Shown here piece by piece: positions 22,523-31,356 of a stretch of 40,173 bases of DNA (position 1 is its first letter; every line of letters starts with the position of its first letter). Origin of the DNA: a virus. A program made the translations under genes and the position numbers. A model generated the notes under the pieces. That model did not search any database. It had not been told where the DNA came from and worked only from the letters and a program-made list of their open reading frames with translations. The stretch is taken from positions 1 to 40,173 of IMG/VR virus record IMGVR_UViG_3300031576_000150; one strand, 5' to 3'.

Positions 22523-24875
22523 CCAGCTGACGGTACAGCTCAACGCCAACACCGAGCCGCTGCGCCGCGAGCTGGCGCGCGCCGCGGCGGCGGTGGAGCA
22601 GACCGGGCGGCGCATCGACACTTCGCTGGGGGCCATGGACCGCGCCTTCGCCGGCCTCGGCCGGGCGGCGCGGCTGTTCGGCGCCGGCCTCGGCGCGGCG
22701 GCGCTGGTCTCGTTTGGCCGCAACGTCATCGGCGCTGCGGCCAATCTCGGCGAGCTGGCGGAGCAGCTCGGGGTCTCGGCCCAGGCGCTGCAGGTCTACC
22801 GCTTCGCCGCCGCCCAGGCCGGGGTCTCGCAGGCGGAGCTGGAACAGGCGCTGGCGAAGCTGACGGCGAGCCTCGGGGAAGCGGCGTTCGATTCGGCAGG
22901 CCAAGCCGCGCAAGCGTTCCGCCGTCTCGGCGTCGATCTTGACGCGGTCAATGGCGCCGCGAATCCCACCGAGGCGGCGTTGCGCGCCGTCGCCGAGGCG
23001 GCGCGGCGCAGCGGCGCGGATTCCCGCTTCGCCGCCGACGCCAAGGATGTTCTTGGACGCTCGGCCCAACGGTTGGTGCCGATGCTCAAGGACGGCGCGG
23101 CGGGCCTCGATGAATTCGCCCGCCAGGCGCCGAAGATTTCCAAGGCCAATATCGATGCCGCCGACGCATTGAGCGACGCATGGGAGAGGGGATTGGCCAG
23201 GGTCAGTGCTGCGGCGGCCGAAGCGGCTCTGTCCTTGTTGCGCTTTTTCCGGCCGGGTCCGGAAACGGCCAGTGACGAAATCGCGCGGGTTACGGGCGAG
23301 ATCGAGGAATCGGTTACGCGGTTGGTGAACCTGCGCGCGCGCGCGACGCGGACAGCGCCGCTCAGCGACATCATCCGCGATGAAGAAGCGCGCCTCGCGG
23401 CGTTGAATGCCCGCTTGGCGTTGCTGTCCGCGCCGGAGATTGAACCTGAACCGCTCAAGCTCGACATCCGCCCGACGAAGCAGTTCCTCGACAGCCTGGA
23501 GGAGTCGCGCCGGCAGGCGATCGCCGACGCCGAGAAGCTGGAGAAGGCCGAGGCCGAGGGCATCGAGCGGGCGCGCCGCCTGCTCGGCGCGCGCGACGAA
23601 CTGGCCGCCGCCGGCGCCCGCGAGATCGCCGACAACGAGCTGCGCCTCGCCGCGCTCAAGGTCTCGGGCGAGGAGTATGAAAAGGTCAACGTGCTGATCG
23701 AGCGCAACAACGCGCTGCGCGCCGCCGGCATCCCGCTGACCGAGGAGGAGATCGCCGCCAACCGCGCGGTGGCCGAGACCATCGGCCGCCAGCGCGCGGA
23801 AATGAACCAGCTGCAACAGGCGGCGGCGGACGCCAAGGCGGCGGCGCGGGATTTCTCGCACGCCATCGGCAACGCCTTCGAGGACGCGGTTGTCAAGGGC
23901 GGCGACCTGCGCGCCGTGTTGCGCGGCGTGCTGGAGGATATCCAGCGCATCATTTTGCGGATGACGGTGACCAAGCCGCTGGAGAATTTGCTGACCGGCG
24001 CCCTCGGGAACGCATTTGGCGGATTGTTCGGCGGCGGCAATGCCGTCCAGCTTGCCGGCGGCGGACTGTCGGCCTTCGGCGGGCCGCGCCAGCATGGCGG
24101 GCCGGTGGACCGCAACCGCCCCTATCTGATCGGCGAGGAGGGACCGGAGCTGTTCACGCCGCATGTCCCGGGCATGATCGTCCCGAACGATCAGTTGCGG
24201 CGCATGTACGAGGGCGGCGGACAAACGCCGGGCACGGGGCCTGGGCTTGGCGGCAAGTACGGCCGCGGCTTCCCCGACTTCGCCAGCTACGCCGATTTCT
24301 ACAACCGCAACCCGTCGATCCTGCGCGACGTGATGGAGGCCGTCGCGCCCGGCCCCATCGCCGGCCTGCTGGGGCTGGCGGCGCGCGCGTTCGGCGCGAC
24401 CCCGGGGATCCAGAGCGCGCCGGGCGAGGGCTTCGGCGCGGTGAACGAGAGCGGCTTCGGCGCCGGAACCGCGTTCGCCGGTTCGCCGGAGCTGGGCGGC
24501 CAATACGCCGGCGGATCGAGCCCGGCCGGCGGCCAGGGCGGCGCGGGCAGCCAGGCCGACCCGGTGGGCACCGACCCCACCGGCGGCACGGCTGCGTTCG
24601 CCTTGGGCGGCGTGCCGCCGCTCCACCGCGCCAGTCTTGTCGGCGAACGCGGGCCGGAGCTGTTCGTCCCCCGGGCGGCGGCCGGCGCGGCGCGGGGCGG
24701 CGGCGGCACGCTGGTGGTGCACATCAACAACGTGATCGACGCGCGCGGCGCCGAGCTCGGCGTCGAGCCGCGCATTCGCCAGGCGATGCGGGAGACCGAG
24801 CTGCGCACGCTGTCGGCGGTGCGCCGGCTGGCCAACCAGGGCGGCGGCTTCGCCCGCGACGTTGGGCGGAGGTAG
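22509..24875 (+). CDS. Tail tape-measure protein
   Basis: The 788-residue product has a hydrophobic segment (about residues 55-80), long helical and coiled regions (about 320-460), and C-terminal GEEGPELFTPHVPGMIV and GERGPELFVPRAA repeats typical of siphovirus and lambda-like tape measures. The N-terminal half contains LGVSAQALQVYRFAAAQAGV, as in GTA-like tape measures. The length sets the tail to roughly 110-120 nm, by the usual 0.15 nm per residue. Shine-Dalgarno AAGGAAGGGAAG. The stop at 24875 is followed by a palindromic element. Confidence 0.94.
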   Translation: MATLDQLTVQLNANTEPLRRELARAAAAVEQTGRRIDTSLGAMDRAFAGLGRAARLFGAGLGAAALVSFGRNVIGAAANLGELAEQLGVSAQALQVYRFAAAQAGVSQAELEQALAKLTASLGEAAFDSAGQAAQAFRRLGVDLDAVNGAANPTEAALRAVAEAARRSGADSRFAADAKDVLGRSAQRLVPMLKDGAAGLDEFARQAPKISKANIDAADALSDAWERGLARVSAAAAEAALSLLRFFRPGPETASDEIARVTGEIEESVTRLVNLRARATRTAPLSDIIRDEEARLAALNARLALLSAPEIEPEPLKLDIRPTKQFLDSLEESRRQAIADAEKLEKAEAEGIERARRLLGARDELAAAGAREIADNELRLAALKVSGEEYEKVNVLIERNNALRAAGIPLTEEEIAANRAVAETIGRQRAEMNQLQQAAADAKAAARDFSHAIGNAFEDAVVKGGDLRAVLRGVLEDIQRIILRMTVTKPLENLLTGALGNAFGGLFGGGNAVQLAGGGLSAFGGPRQHGGPVDRNRPYLIGEEGPELFTPHVPGMIVPNDQLRRMYEGGGQTPGTGPGLGGKYGRGFPDFASYADFYNRNPSILRDVMEAVAPGPIAGLLGLAARAFGATPGIQSAPGEGFGAVNESGFGAGTAFAGSPELGGQYAGGSSPAGGQGGAGSQADPVGTDPTGGTAAFALGGVPPLHRASLVGERGPELFVPRAAAGAARGGGGTLVVHINNVIDARGAELGVEPRIRQAMRETELRTLSAVRRLANQGGGFARDVGRR

Positions 24876-24887
24876 TGCTCTTGTCGG

Positions 24888-24945
24888 CGCCTCCCGATCC
24901 GTCAAACAGCGAGCCAACCCCGGCGGTTGGCCGGATCGGGAGGCG
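24888..24945 (+). repeat. Covarying palindromic element, copy D, overlapping a ribosome-binding site
   Basis: The 14-bp stem CGCCTCCCGATCCG (24888-24901) pairs with 24932-24945. The 11-nt bulge TCAAACAGCGA, inner stem GCCAACC/GGTTGGC (24913-24919 with 24925-24931) and loop CCGGC are all perfect. It occupies most of the gap between the tape measure and the next tail gene. The 3' arm contains GGGAGG (24938-24943), the only Shine-Dalgarno for the ATG at 24953, so folding would hide it. Confidence 0.9.
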
Positions 24946-24952
24946 ATAAAAA

Positions 24953-25570
24953 ATGCCGATCCTGACCCTGCCCGCCCAGCCGGCTTTCGCGCGCTCGCGC
25001 TTCGGGCTGCTGAGCAACACCCAGCAGTTCGTCTCGCCCTTGAACCGGAGCGCGCAGACGCTGGAACTGCCCGGCGCGCGCTGGTTCGGCGAATTCACCT
25101 TGCCGCCGATGAAGCGGGCCCTAGCGGCGCCCTGGCAGGCCTTCCTCGCGCAACTGCGCGGCGGCGCTGGGCGCTTCTACGCCGGCGATCCGGACGGCAA
25201 GGTGGCGCGCGGCGCGGCGACGGGCACGCCGTTGGTCAACGGCGCCGGCCAGGCCGGCGTCAATCTGGCCACCGACGGCTGGACGGCCAGCGTCACCGGC
25301 ATCCTCAAGGCCGGCGACTACGTCGCTTACGACGCCGGCGGCGTCCGCCAGCTGCACGTCCTCACCGCCGACGCGAACTCCAATGGCGCCGGCCAGGCTA
25401 CGCTCGCCATCGAGCCGGCGATCCGGACCAGCCCGGCCGACAACGCGGCGCTGACCGTCAGCGCCGCCACCTGCGTCATGCGCCTCGTGGACGACGCCCA
25501 GGCGGCCTGGGACGCCGACGCCGCCGGCGTCTACGGCCTAAGCTTCGCCGCCGTCGAGAGCGTGTTCTAG
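24953..25570 (+). CDS. Distal tail protein
   Basis: The 205-residue product reads FGLLSNTQQFVSPLNRSAQT, LELPGARWFGEFTLPPMKRA, WQAFLAQLRGGAGRFYAGDP and GTPLVNGAGQAGVNLATDGW, a pattern of phage distal-tail and baseplate hub proteins in the position of GTA gp12. It is the first gene after the tape measure, as expected for a distal tail ring. Its translation start depends on the Shine-Dalgarno held in palindromic copy D. Confidence 0.78.
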   Translation: MPILTLPAQPAFARSRFGLLSNTQQFVSPLNRSAQTLELPGARWFGEFTLPPMKRALAAPWQAFLAQLRGGAGRFYAGDPDGKVARGAATGTPLVNGAGQAGVNLATDGWTASVTGILKAGDYVAYDAGGVRQLHVLTADANSNGAGQATLAIEPAIRTSPADNAALTVSAATCVMRLVDDAQAAWDADAAGVYGLSFAAVESVF

Positions 25571-25573
25571 GCC

Positions 25574-26143
25574 ATGACCCGCGCCCTCACCGCCGGCGTG
25601 CAGACGGCGGCCACGTCCGAGGTCGCGCGCCCATTCCTCGCCGTCGAGCTTGACTTCTCGTCCGGCTTCACCCGCGCCAATTCCACCGATCGCTTGTTGA
25701 GTTTCGACACCGGAAGCGGCGTCCAGAACTTCCTCGGCACCGGCAATCTGGGCCGTGTCGGCCCCGCCCAGGAGGGAACCGAGCTTCAGCCCTATTCGCT
25801 CACCCTCGCCTTGTCCGGCGTCAACCCCGCGCATCTTTCGATTGCCCTTGGCGAGCATTACCAGGGCCGGGCGGCGAAAATCTGGCTGGGCTTCCTGGAC
25901 GCCAATCACGCCGTCATCGCCGATCCGGTGTTGCTGTTCCACGGCCGCATGGACGACATGCCGATTATCCTTGGCGAGACGGCGGAAGTGGCGGTCAACG
26001 TCGAGAGCCGCCTGGCCGATTGGGAACGGCCCCGCATCAGCCGCTACACCGACGCCGAGCAGCAGCAGTTGTTTCCCGGCGACCGGGGCCTGGAATTCGT
26101 CTCGGCGACGGTCGAGAAAGAGCTTGTCTGGGGCCGGGGTTGA
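25574..26143 (+). CDS. DUF2163-like baseplate protein
   Basis: The 189-residue product has FLAVELDFSSGFTRANSTDR, YSLTLALSGVNPAHLSIALG, VLLFHGRMDDMPIILGETA and a C-terminal RYTDAEQQQLFPGDRGLEFV, typical of the tail hub family that includes GTA gp13 (DUF2163). It starts 3 bp after the previous stop. The stop TGA overlaps possible starts of the next gene. Confidence 0.8.
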   Translation: MTRALTAGVQTAATSEVARPFLAVELDFSSGFTRANSTDRLLSFDTGSGVQNFLGTGNLGRVGPAQEGTELQPYSLTLALSGVNPAHLSIALGEHYQGRAAKIWLGFLDANHAVIADPVLLFHGRMDDMPIILGETAEVAVNVESRLADWERPRISRYTDAEQQQLFPGDRGLEFVSATVEKELVWGRG

Positions 26144-26145
26144 CC

Positions 26146-26586
26146 GTGCGCCGCGAGGACTGGCCGGAACGGCTGCTGGCGTTCATCGAATCCCGCCGGC
26201 GAACGGCGTTCGCCTGGGGCGAACATGACTGCGCGCTGTTCGCTTGCGACGCCGTCCTGGCCATGACCGGGATCGACCCGGCGGCTTGGTTCCGGGGGCG
26301 CTACCGTGACCGCAGGACCGCCTATGCCGCCCTTGGGGATTTCCTTGGCCTAGGCGCTAAAGCCGCACCACGGGCCGCCCTAGGGGCGGTATGCGCCAGA
26401 CTAGCCAATAGTCATGGCTGGCCGGAAGTGCCCTCGGCCTTCGCCCAGCGGGGGGACGTGGGATTGTTGGACCTGCGGGGGCGGGAGACCCTGGCCATAT
26501 GCATGGGCGCGGTTTTCGTGGCGGCGGGGCCCGGAGGGTTGGTGTTCATTCCGCACGGTCATGCCCGCCGGGCGTGGCGCGTCTAG
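26146..26586 (+). CDS. DUF6950 (NlpC/P60-like) tail peptidase
   Basis: The 146-residue product has WPERLLAFIESRRRTAFAWG, EHDCALFACDAVLAMTGIDP (Cys in the DCALFA motif is the expected nucleophile) and a later GLVFIPHGHARRAW (His). The position matches the cell-wall peptidase of GTA/lambda-type tips (gp14). It probably digests peptidoglycan locally during DNA entry. The GTG at 26146 is the chosen start; a TTG at 26140 overlapping the previous TGA is an alternative. Confidence 0.82.
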   Translation: MRREDWPERLLAFIESRRRTAFAWGEHDCALFACDAVLAMTGIDPAAWFRGRYRDRRTAYAALGDFLGLGAKAAPRAALGAVCARLANSHGWPEVPSAFAQRGDVGLLDLRGRETLAICMGAVFVAAGPGGLVFIPHGHARRAWRV

Positions 26587-29460
26587 ATGCCTCCGGCGGT
26601 CCTTGTTGGCGCCCTCGCCGCCGGCGGGGTGGCCACCGGCGTCGCGGCGATAGGCGGCGCCGCGATCACGCTATCGACGTTCCTGACGCCCTTCGCCACG
26701 TCGCTGGTTCTCGGCGGACTGTCCGCCGCCCTGGCGCCCAAGCCGAAGTCGGCGGACTTCACCGCCCAGGCGCGCGACCGCACCCACGTCATCCGTTCCT
26801 CGATCGCTCCCCGGCGGATCATCTATGGCGAAACCATCGCCAGCGGGCCGCTGGTCGGTGCCGCCGCCACGGGAGCGAGCAAGGAATTTCTCCATCTCGT
26901 GATTCCGGTCGCCGGGCACGAGGTCGATCTCATCAGCGACGTCTATTTCAACGACCTGATTTCGACCAACGCGCGCTTCGCCGGCAATCAGCGGGTGAAG
27001 GCCGCGCTGGGCACCGACACGCAGGTGGCGGACAGCGATCTCGTCGCCGAAGTCGCGGGCTGGACAACCGATCATCGCCTGCGCGGGATCGCCTACGTCT
27101 ACGTCCGCCTGACCTGGAACGCCGATGTCTGGCCGACGGGCATCCCGAATATCAAGGCGCTGATCCGGGGGCGGAAGGTTTATGATCCGCGCGACGCCGG
27201 GACGCGATGGAGCAATAACCCGGCGCTGATCATCCGCGATTACCTGACGGCATCGTTCGGCCTGCGGGCGACCGCGGCGGAAATCGACGACACGTCGTTC
27301 ATCGCGGCGGCGAACGCCTGCGACGAGGCCGTGGCGATCACCGCCACGGCTGACGCCTTCACCGCCGATGCCGCCAGCGACACCCTCACCCGGACCACGT
27401 TGAACTCGCGCTGGCAGCGCGGCGACACCATGCGGGTCAGCACCACCGGCACGCTGCCGGCGGGGTTGGTGGTGGCGACCGATTACTATCTGATCCCCGT
27501 GATCGCGCCGGGCGTTAATCCCGGCACGTTCAAGCTCGCCACGACCTACGCCAACGCCCAGGCCGGGACGGCCATCGATATAACGACGGCGGGCAGCGGC
27601 ACGCATACGGCCACGCGAACGGCGCAGGCGCGCTATACCTGCGACGGCGCCTTCGACCGCGACATGAAGCCGTTGGATATCGCCGATCACCTGGTGGCGA
27701 CATGCGCCGGGGCGCTGATCTGGCAGCAGGGAAAATACCGCCTCTACGCCGGCGCGGCGACGGCGTTCTCGACCGATCTCGGGGTGTCGGACTTGCGCGG
27801 CCCGATCCAAGTCCGGCCGAAGGCCCCGCGCCGCGACCTGGCCAACGCGATCAAGGGCACCTATGTCGAGCCGTGGGCGGCGTGGCAGCCCACCGACTAC
27901 CCGCCCGTGCTCAACGCGGCCTACGAAACCCAGGACGGCGGCGAGCGCATCGAACGCGAGATGCACTTCTCGTTCTGCCAGGATCAGACGCGGGCGCAAC
28001 GGCTAGCGAAGATCGCGCTGGAAACGGCGCGCCAGGGGATCACGGTCGAGTTTCCGGCCAAGCTGACGGCGCTGAAGGTCGCCGTGTGGGACGTGGTGCG
28101 GCTGACCATCCCCGCGCTCGGCTGGAGCAACAAGGAGTTCCGCGTCACCAGCTGGCAGTTGGCCGAGGATGGCGGCGTCGATCTTCGCCTGCAGGAATAC
28201 GCGGGCGCGGTTTACACCTGGGCGGCGGGCGAGGCGACGCTGCGCGACCCGGCGCCGGATACAAATCTCCCCAACCCGTTCACAGTCGCGCCACCAAGCG
28301 GGTTGCTGGTGGCTGAGAACCTCTTCGTTAGCCGCCCCGGCGACGGAGTCAAGGCGCGGGTCAACCTCACCTGGCAGGCCCCGGCGGACGCCTTTGTCCG
28401 CGAGTATCAGGCCGAATATAAGTTGGTGACGCCGGGGCCGGGTGGCCGCTGGACGCTGCAACCCGCGATCCAGCCAGGCGTGTTCCACGTCGCCGGGCAA
28501 ACCCTTGCTACTCAGCTCGAGATTTTTGACCTGCCGCCCGGCGCCTACGAATTCCGCGTCAAGGCGGTCAATTCCCTCGGCGTCTCCTCGCTTTACAGCT
28601 TGGTGGCGGCGAGCATCTCCGGCCTGGCGGCGCCGCCGGCGGCGCCGCAAAACCTGACCATTGCCAGCATCGGCGGCCTGGCGATCCTGCGCTGGACGCC
28701 GACGCTGGACCTCGATGTCGCTATCGGCGGCCGCTGGCTGATCCGTCATTCCCCGGCGCTGGCCGGTGCCACCTGGGTGACCTCGACCTCGGTCGGCGAG
28801 GCAGTGGCTGGCGCCGCCTCGCAGGCGGTGCTGCCGCTACGCGAAGGCACCTATCTGGTCAAGGCCGAGGATTCGGGCGCCAGCGAAAGCGTGTCGGCGG
28901 CCAGCGTCACCACCGCCCAGGCCACCGTGCTTGCCTTCGCCAACACCGCCACGATCAACGAGCATCCAAGCTTCGCCGGTAGCCATGACAACACCTTCGC
29001 CGACGCTGGCGTGTTGCAGCTCGGCGGCGTGACGCTGGTCGATGCGTGGGCTGATTTCGACGCCATCGCCAACGTCGATTTCGAGGGCGGCATCGCCGCT
29101 AGCGGTACATACGCCTTCGCCGGTGGACACGACGCTGGCACCGTGGTCCGCCGGCGGCTGACGGCGAAAATCTCGGCGGTGGTAGAGAACACGCTCGACC
29201 AGGTCGATAGCCGCGCCGGCATGATCGACGACTGGGACGATTTCGACGGCACCGCGGCGGCTGGCGCCGACGCCTATGTCGAGGCGCGCGCCACCGACGA
29301 TGATCCGGGCGGCAGCCCAACTTGGGGACCATGGATGCGCGCTGACTCGGTCGAGCTCCGCCACCGCGCCTTTCAATTCCGCGCGCGCCTCGCCCGCGTC
29401 GACCCCGCCTACAACATCCGCATCGACCAGCTTGCCGTGGCTATCGACCAGGTGATGTGA
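26587..29460 (+). CDS. Tail tip / host-specificity protein
   Basis: The 957-residue product has a hydrophobic N-terminal stretch (residues 5-50) and tip-protein blocks (RRIIYGETIASGPLVGA, YVYVRLTWNADVWPTGIPN, WSNNPALIIRDYLTASFGL). An inserted beta domain follows (about 251-346), then GKYRLYAGA, the hub fold to about 560, and a fibronectin-III-like domain (about 570-690; VKARVNLTWQAPADAFVREY). The last 250 residues have two related beta motifs. It is the central baseplate/receptor-facing protein, analogous to lambda J and GTA gp15. The TAG of the previous gene is followed directly by its ATG. Confidence 0.9.
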   Translation: MPPAVLVGALAAGGVATGVAAIGGAAITLSTFLTPFATSLVLGGLSAALAPKPKSADFTAQARDRTHVIRSSIAPRRIIYGETIASGPLVGAAATGASKEFLHLVIPVAGHEVDLISDVYFNDLISTNARFAGNQRVKAALGTDTQVADSDLVAEVAGWTTDHRLRGIAYVYVRLTWNADVWPTGIPNIKALIRGRKVYDPRDAGTRWSNNPALIIRDYLTASFGLRATAAEIDDTSFIAAANACDEAVAITATADAFTADAASDTLTRTTLNSRWQRGDTMRVSTTGTLPAGLVVATDYYLIPVIAPGVNPGTFKLATTYANAQAGTAIDITTAGSGTHTATRTAQARYTCDGAFDRDMKPLDIADHLVATCAGALIWQQGKYRLYAGAATAFSTDLGVSDLRGPIQVRPKAPRRDLANAIKGTYVEPWAAWQPTDYPPVLNAAYETQDGGERIEREMHFSFCQDQTRAQRLAKIALETARQGITVEFPAKLTALKVAVWDVVRLTIPALGWSNKEFRVTSWQLAEDGGVDLRLQEYAGAVYTWAAGEATLRDPAPDTNLPNPFTVAPPSGLLVAENLFVSRPGDGVKARVNLTWQAPADAFVREYQAEYKLVTPGPGGRWTLQPAIQPGVFHVAGQTLATQLEIFDLPPGAYEFRVKAVNSLGVSSLYSLVAASISGLAAPPAAPQNLTIASIGGLAILRWTPTLDLDVAIGGRWLIRHSPALAGATWVTSTSVGEAVAGAASQAVLPLREGTYLVKAEDSGASESVSAASVTTAQATVLAFANTATINEHPSFAGSHDNTFADAGVLQLGGVTLVDAWADFDAIANVDFEGGIAASGTYAFAGGHDAGTVVRRRLTAKISAVVENTLDQVDSRAGMIDDWDDFDGTAAAGADAYVEARATDDDPGGSPTWGPWMRADSVELRHRAFQFRARLARVDPAYNIRIDQLAVAIDQVM

Positions 29461-29461
29461 C

Positions 29462-29779
29462 ATGACCGACGACGACGAACCGACATTCCGCGCCCGGCTC
29501 GACCACGCCGGGGTCTTCTGGGGCGTCGAGCAGGTGCCGGCGCTGGCGCCCGGCGACGTGCCGGTGCCGGTCGATTGCGATCTCCGCCCCGGCGCCTACC
29601 GCTGGGACGCCGGGACGCGCCGCTTCGAGCCCTTGCCGCGCCAGCGCCAGTGCGCGGCGCCGGCGGCGCCGACTCTCGAGGAGGCCTTCGCGGCCTTGCT
29701 TGAACATGGCCCCGGGCACCCGACCGTGCTCGCCTGGCGCGGCTGGTTCGACAACAGCGTGGACGGGACGGAGACCTGA
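29462..29779 (+). CDS. Small tail-tip-associated protein
   Basis: The 105-residue product reads RARLDHAGVFWGVEQVPALA, DCDLRPGAYRWDAGTRRFEP and LEEAFAALLEHG, a type found between tip and fibre genes in alphaproteobacterial phages. Trp- and Pro-rich beta segments suggest an attachment or assembly factor. The function is unknown. It ends one base before the fibre ATG. Confidence 0.65.
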   Translation: MTDDDEPTFRARLDHAGVFWGVEQVPALAPGDVPVPVDCDLRPGAYRWDAGTRRFEPLPRQRQCAAPAAPTLEEAFAALLEHGPGHPTVLAWRGWFDNSVDGTET

Positions 29780-29780
29780 C

Positions 29781-30986
29781 ATGGCCGAGCATGATTACGC
29801 CATCGCCAACGCCTCCGGCGCGGTGGTGCGCGCCGACCTGAACGCCGCGCTCGCTGCTATCGTCAGCAACAACTCGAAGGCGAGCACGCCCTCCACCACC
29901 TTTGCCGGCATGTGGTGGTATGACACCGCGGCCGCGAAGCTGATGCGGCGCAACGCCGCTAACACCGCCTGGGTCGAGATCGGGCCCGTCGACGACGCCC
30001 TGCGCGCCGCCAGCGACACGGTGGCCGGCATCGCCGAACTGCTGACTACCGGTGAATTGCTGACCGGCACGGATACGACGCGAGCCGCGACCGCCGACGC
30101 CGTCGCCGCGCTGTGGGAGCAAGGTACCGACGTTGCCAGCGCAGGAACGATTTCGCTGGGCGAAGGTGGCTATTTCAATATCACCGGCACGACCACCATT
30201 ACTGACATTGACTTTGCTACTGACAAAGCAGGGCGCAAAGCCTGGGTCAAGTTCGCCGGGGCGCTGACACTGACGCATGGTGCCAACCTGATCCTGCCAA
30301 GCAGCTCTAATATCGTGACCGTGGCGAATGATACCGCTTGCTTTGTAAGTGAAGGGGCGGACGTGGTGCGCTGCGTCGCCTATCACCGAGCCAGCGGGGT
30401 GGCCTTAATTGATACCGGCGTGGCCCCAACAGTCCAGGTTTTTACATCCAGCGGCACCTATACAAAACCTGCCGGCTTGAAAGCGGCTTGGGTCCGGCTT
30501 GTTGGTGGCGGTGGGGGTGGCGGCGCGGGTAGCGGCGCCGGCAGCATTTTTGGGGGTGGTGGAGGCGGCGGTGGCTATGCTGAAGAACTATTGGCTGCGG
30601 CATCCATTGGAGCAACGGAAACTGTCACTCGCGGCGCAGGGGGGGCAGGTGGGGGAACAAATGGAAGTGGCGTTTCGGGCGGAACTTCATCCTTTGGCGC
30701 GCTTTTATCAGCCACGGGCGGCACTGGCGGCACCGGAACCGCAGGCGGCGCAGGCGGCGCAGGCGGCTTGGGATCAGGCGGGAACCTCAACGTGAAGGGG
30801 CAGGGCGGGGATACCGCGGGCGCAACCACGGATACGGCTCCCGGCGGTTCCAGTGCTCTTGGCGGCGGCGGCACGACCGCAGCGGCAGCAGGCGGCGTTT
30901 ACGGCGGTGGTGGGGCCGGGGCGAATGGAGCTTCAGCCGGTGGGGCGGGTGCAGATGGCGTCATCATTGTTGTGGAGTTCTACTGA
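29781..30986 (+). CDS. Tail fibre with glycine-rich C-terminal domain
   Basis: The 401-residue product has an N-terminal attachment part (about 1-110), a beta-helix-like middle (ISLGEGGYFNITGTTTITDI, WVKFAGALTLTHGANLILPS), and a C-terminal domain starting FTSSGTYTKPAGLKAAWVRL and continuing as poly-Gly repeats (GGGGGGGAGSG) to the end (ADGVIIVVEFY). Such glycine-rich domains form receptor-binding tips in phage S16-like and related fibres. From about 30150 the DNA has visibly lower G+C and different codon use, which suggests domain exchange. It overlaps the next gene by TGATG. Confidence 0.88.
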   Translation: MAEHDYAIANASGAVVRADLNAALAAIVSNNSKASTPSTTFAGMWWYDTAAAKLMRRNAANTAWVEIGPVDDALRAASDTVAGIAELLTTGELLTGTDTTRAATADAVAALWEQGTDVASAGTISLGEGGYFNITGTTTITDIDFATDKAGRKAWVKFAGALTLTHGANLILPSSSNIVTVANDTACFVSEGADVVRCVAYHRASGVALIDTGVAPTVQVFTSSGTYTKPAGLKAAWVRLVGGGGGGGAGSGAGSIFGGGGGGGGYAEELLAAASIGATETVTRGAGGAGGGTNGSGVSGGTSSFGALLSATGGTGGTGTAGGAGGAGGLGSGGNLNVKGQGGDTAGATTDTAPGGSSALGGGGTTAAAAGGVYGGGGAGANGASAGGAGADGVIIVVEFY

Positions 30987-31330
30987 TGTTCGCGCTGACA
31001 TTTCAAGGCAAAGTCATTCAAGTCGAAGCGGCACAATTCCCCGTTAATCCCGCGCTGGTTTGGGTTGACGTCGGGGCGAATGGGCAAGGCATCGCGGCGG
31101 GGTGGTTATATGATGGAATAATCTTTACCGCTCCACCAGCACCGCCGCCGCCCATCGATTTGTCCGATCTCGACAATTTGCAGAAAGTCCTCAAGGCGTT
31201 CGGGCTGCTCATCCGCCAATATGCCAACGACCTGAAGACCGGAACCTACACTGGCGACGGCGCGGGTGGCACCAAGACGGTCGCCAACGTCAAGGCCGAC
31301 TTCGCGGCCATCTATCAGGCCCTGCCGTGA
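30986..31330 (+). CDS. Possible fibre assembly or accessory protein
   Basis: The 114-residue product has a beta N-terminus (LTFQGKVIQVEAAQFPVNPA, LVWVDVGANG), a Pro linker (APPAPPPP) and a helical C-terminus (DLDNLQKVLKAFGLLIRQYA). The linked beta/helix layout and position after the fibre fit a tail-fibre chaperone or tip cap. It shares the lower G+C of the fibre end, so it was probably exchanged together with it. Confidence 0.62.
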   Translation: MFALTFQGKVIQVEAAQFPVNPALVWVDVGANGQGIAAGWLYDGIIFTAPPAPPPPIDLSDLDNLQKVLKAFGLLIRQYANDLKTGTYTGDGAGGTKTVANVKADFAAIYQALP

Positions 31331-31356
31331 CTGCGAAAAAAATCAGGAGATTGACG

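Noticed and set aside
21795-24917. Minus-strand open frame of about 1,040 codons
   Set aside because: It is antisense to the tape-measure gene and chaperones. Its product is low-complexity and matches no family; the plus strand has clear gene families, Shine-Dalgarno sites and overlaps. High G+C leaves such frames open.
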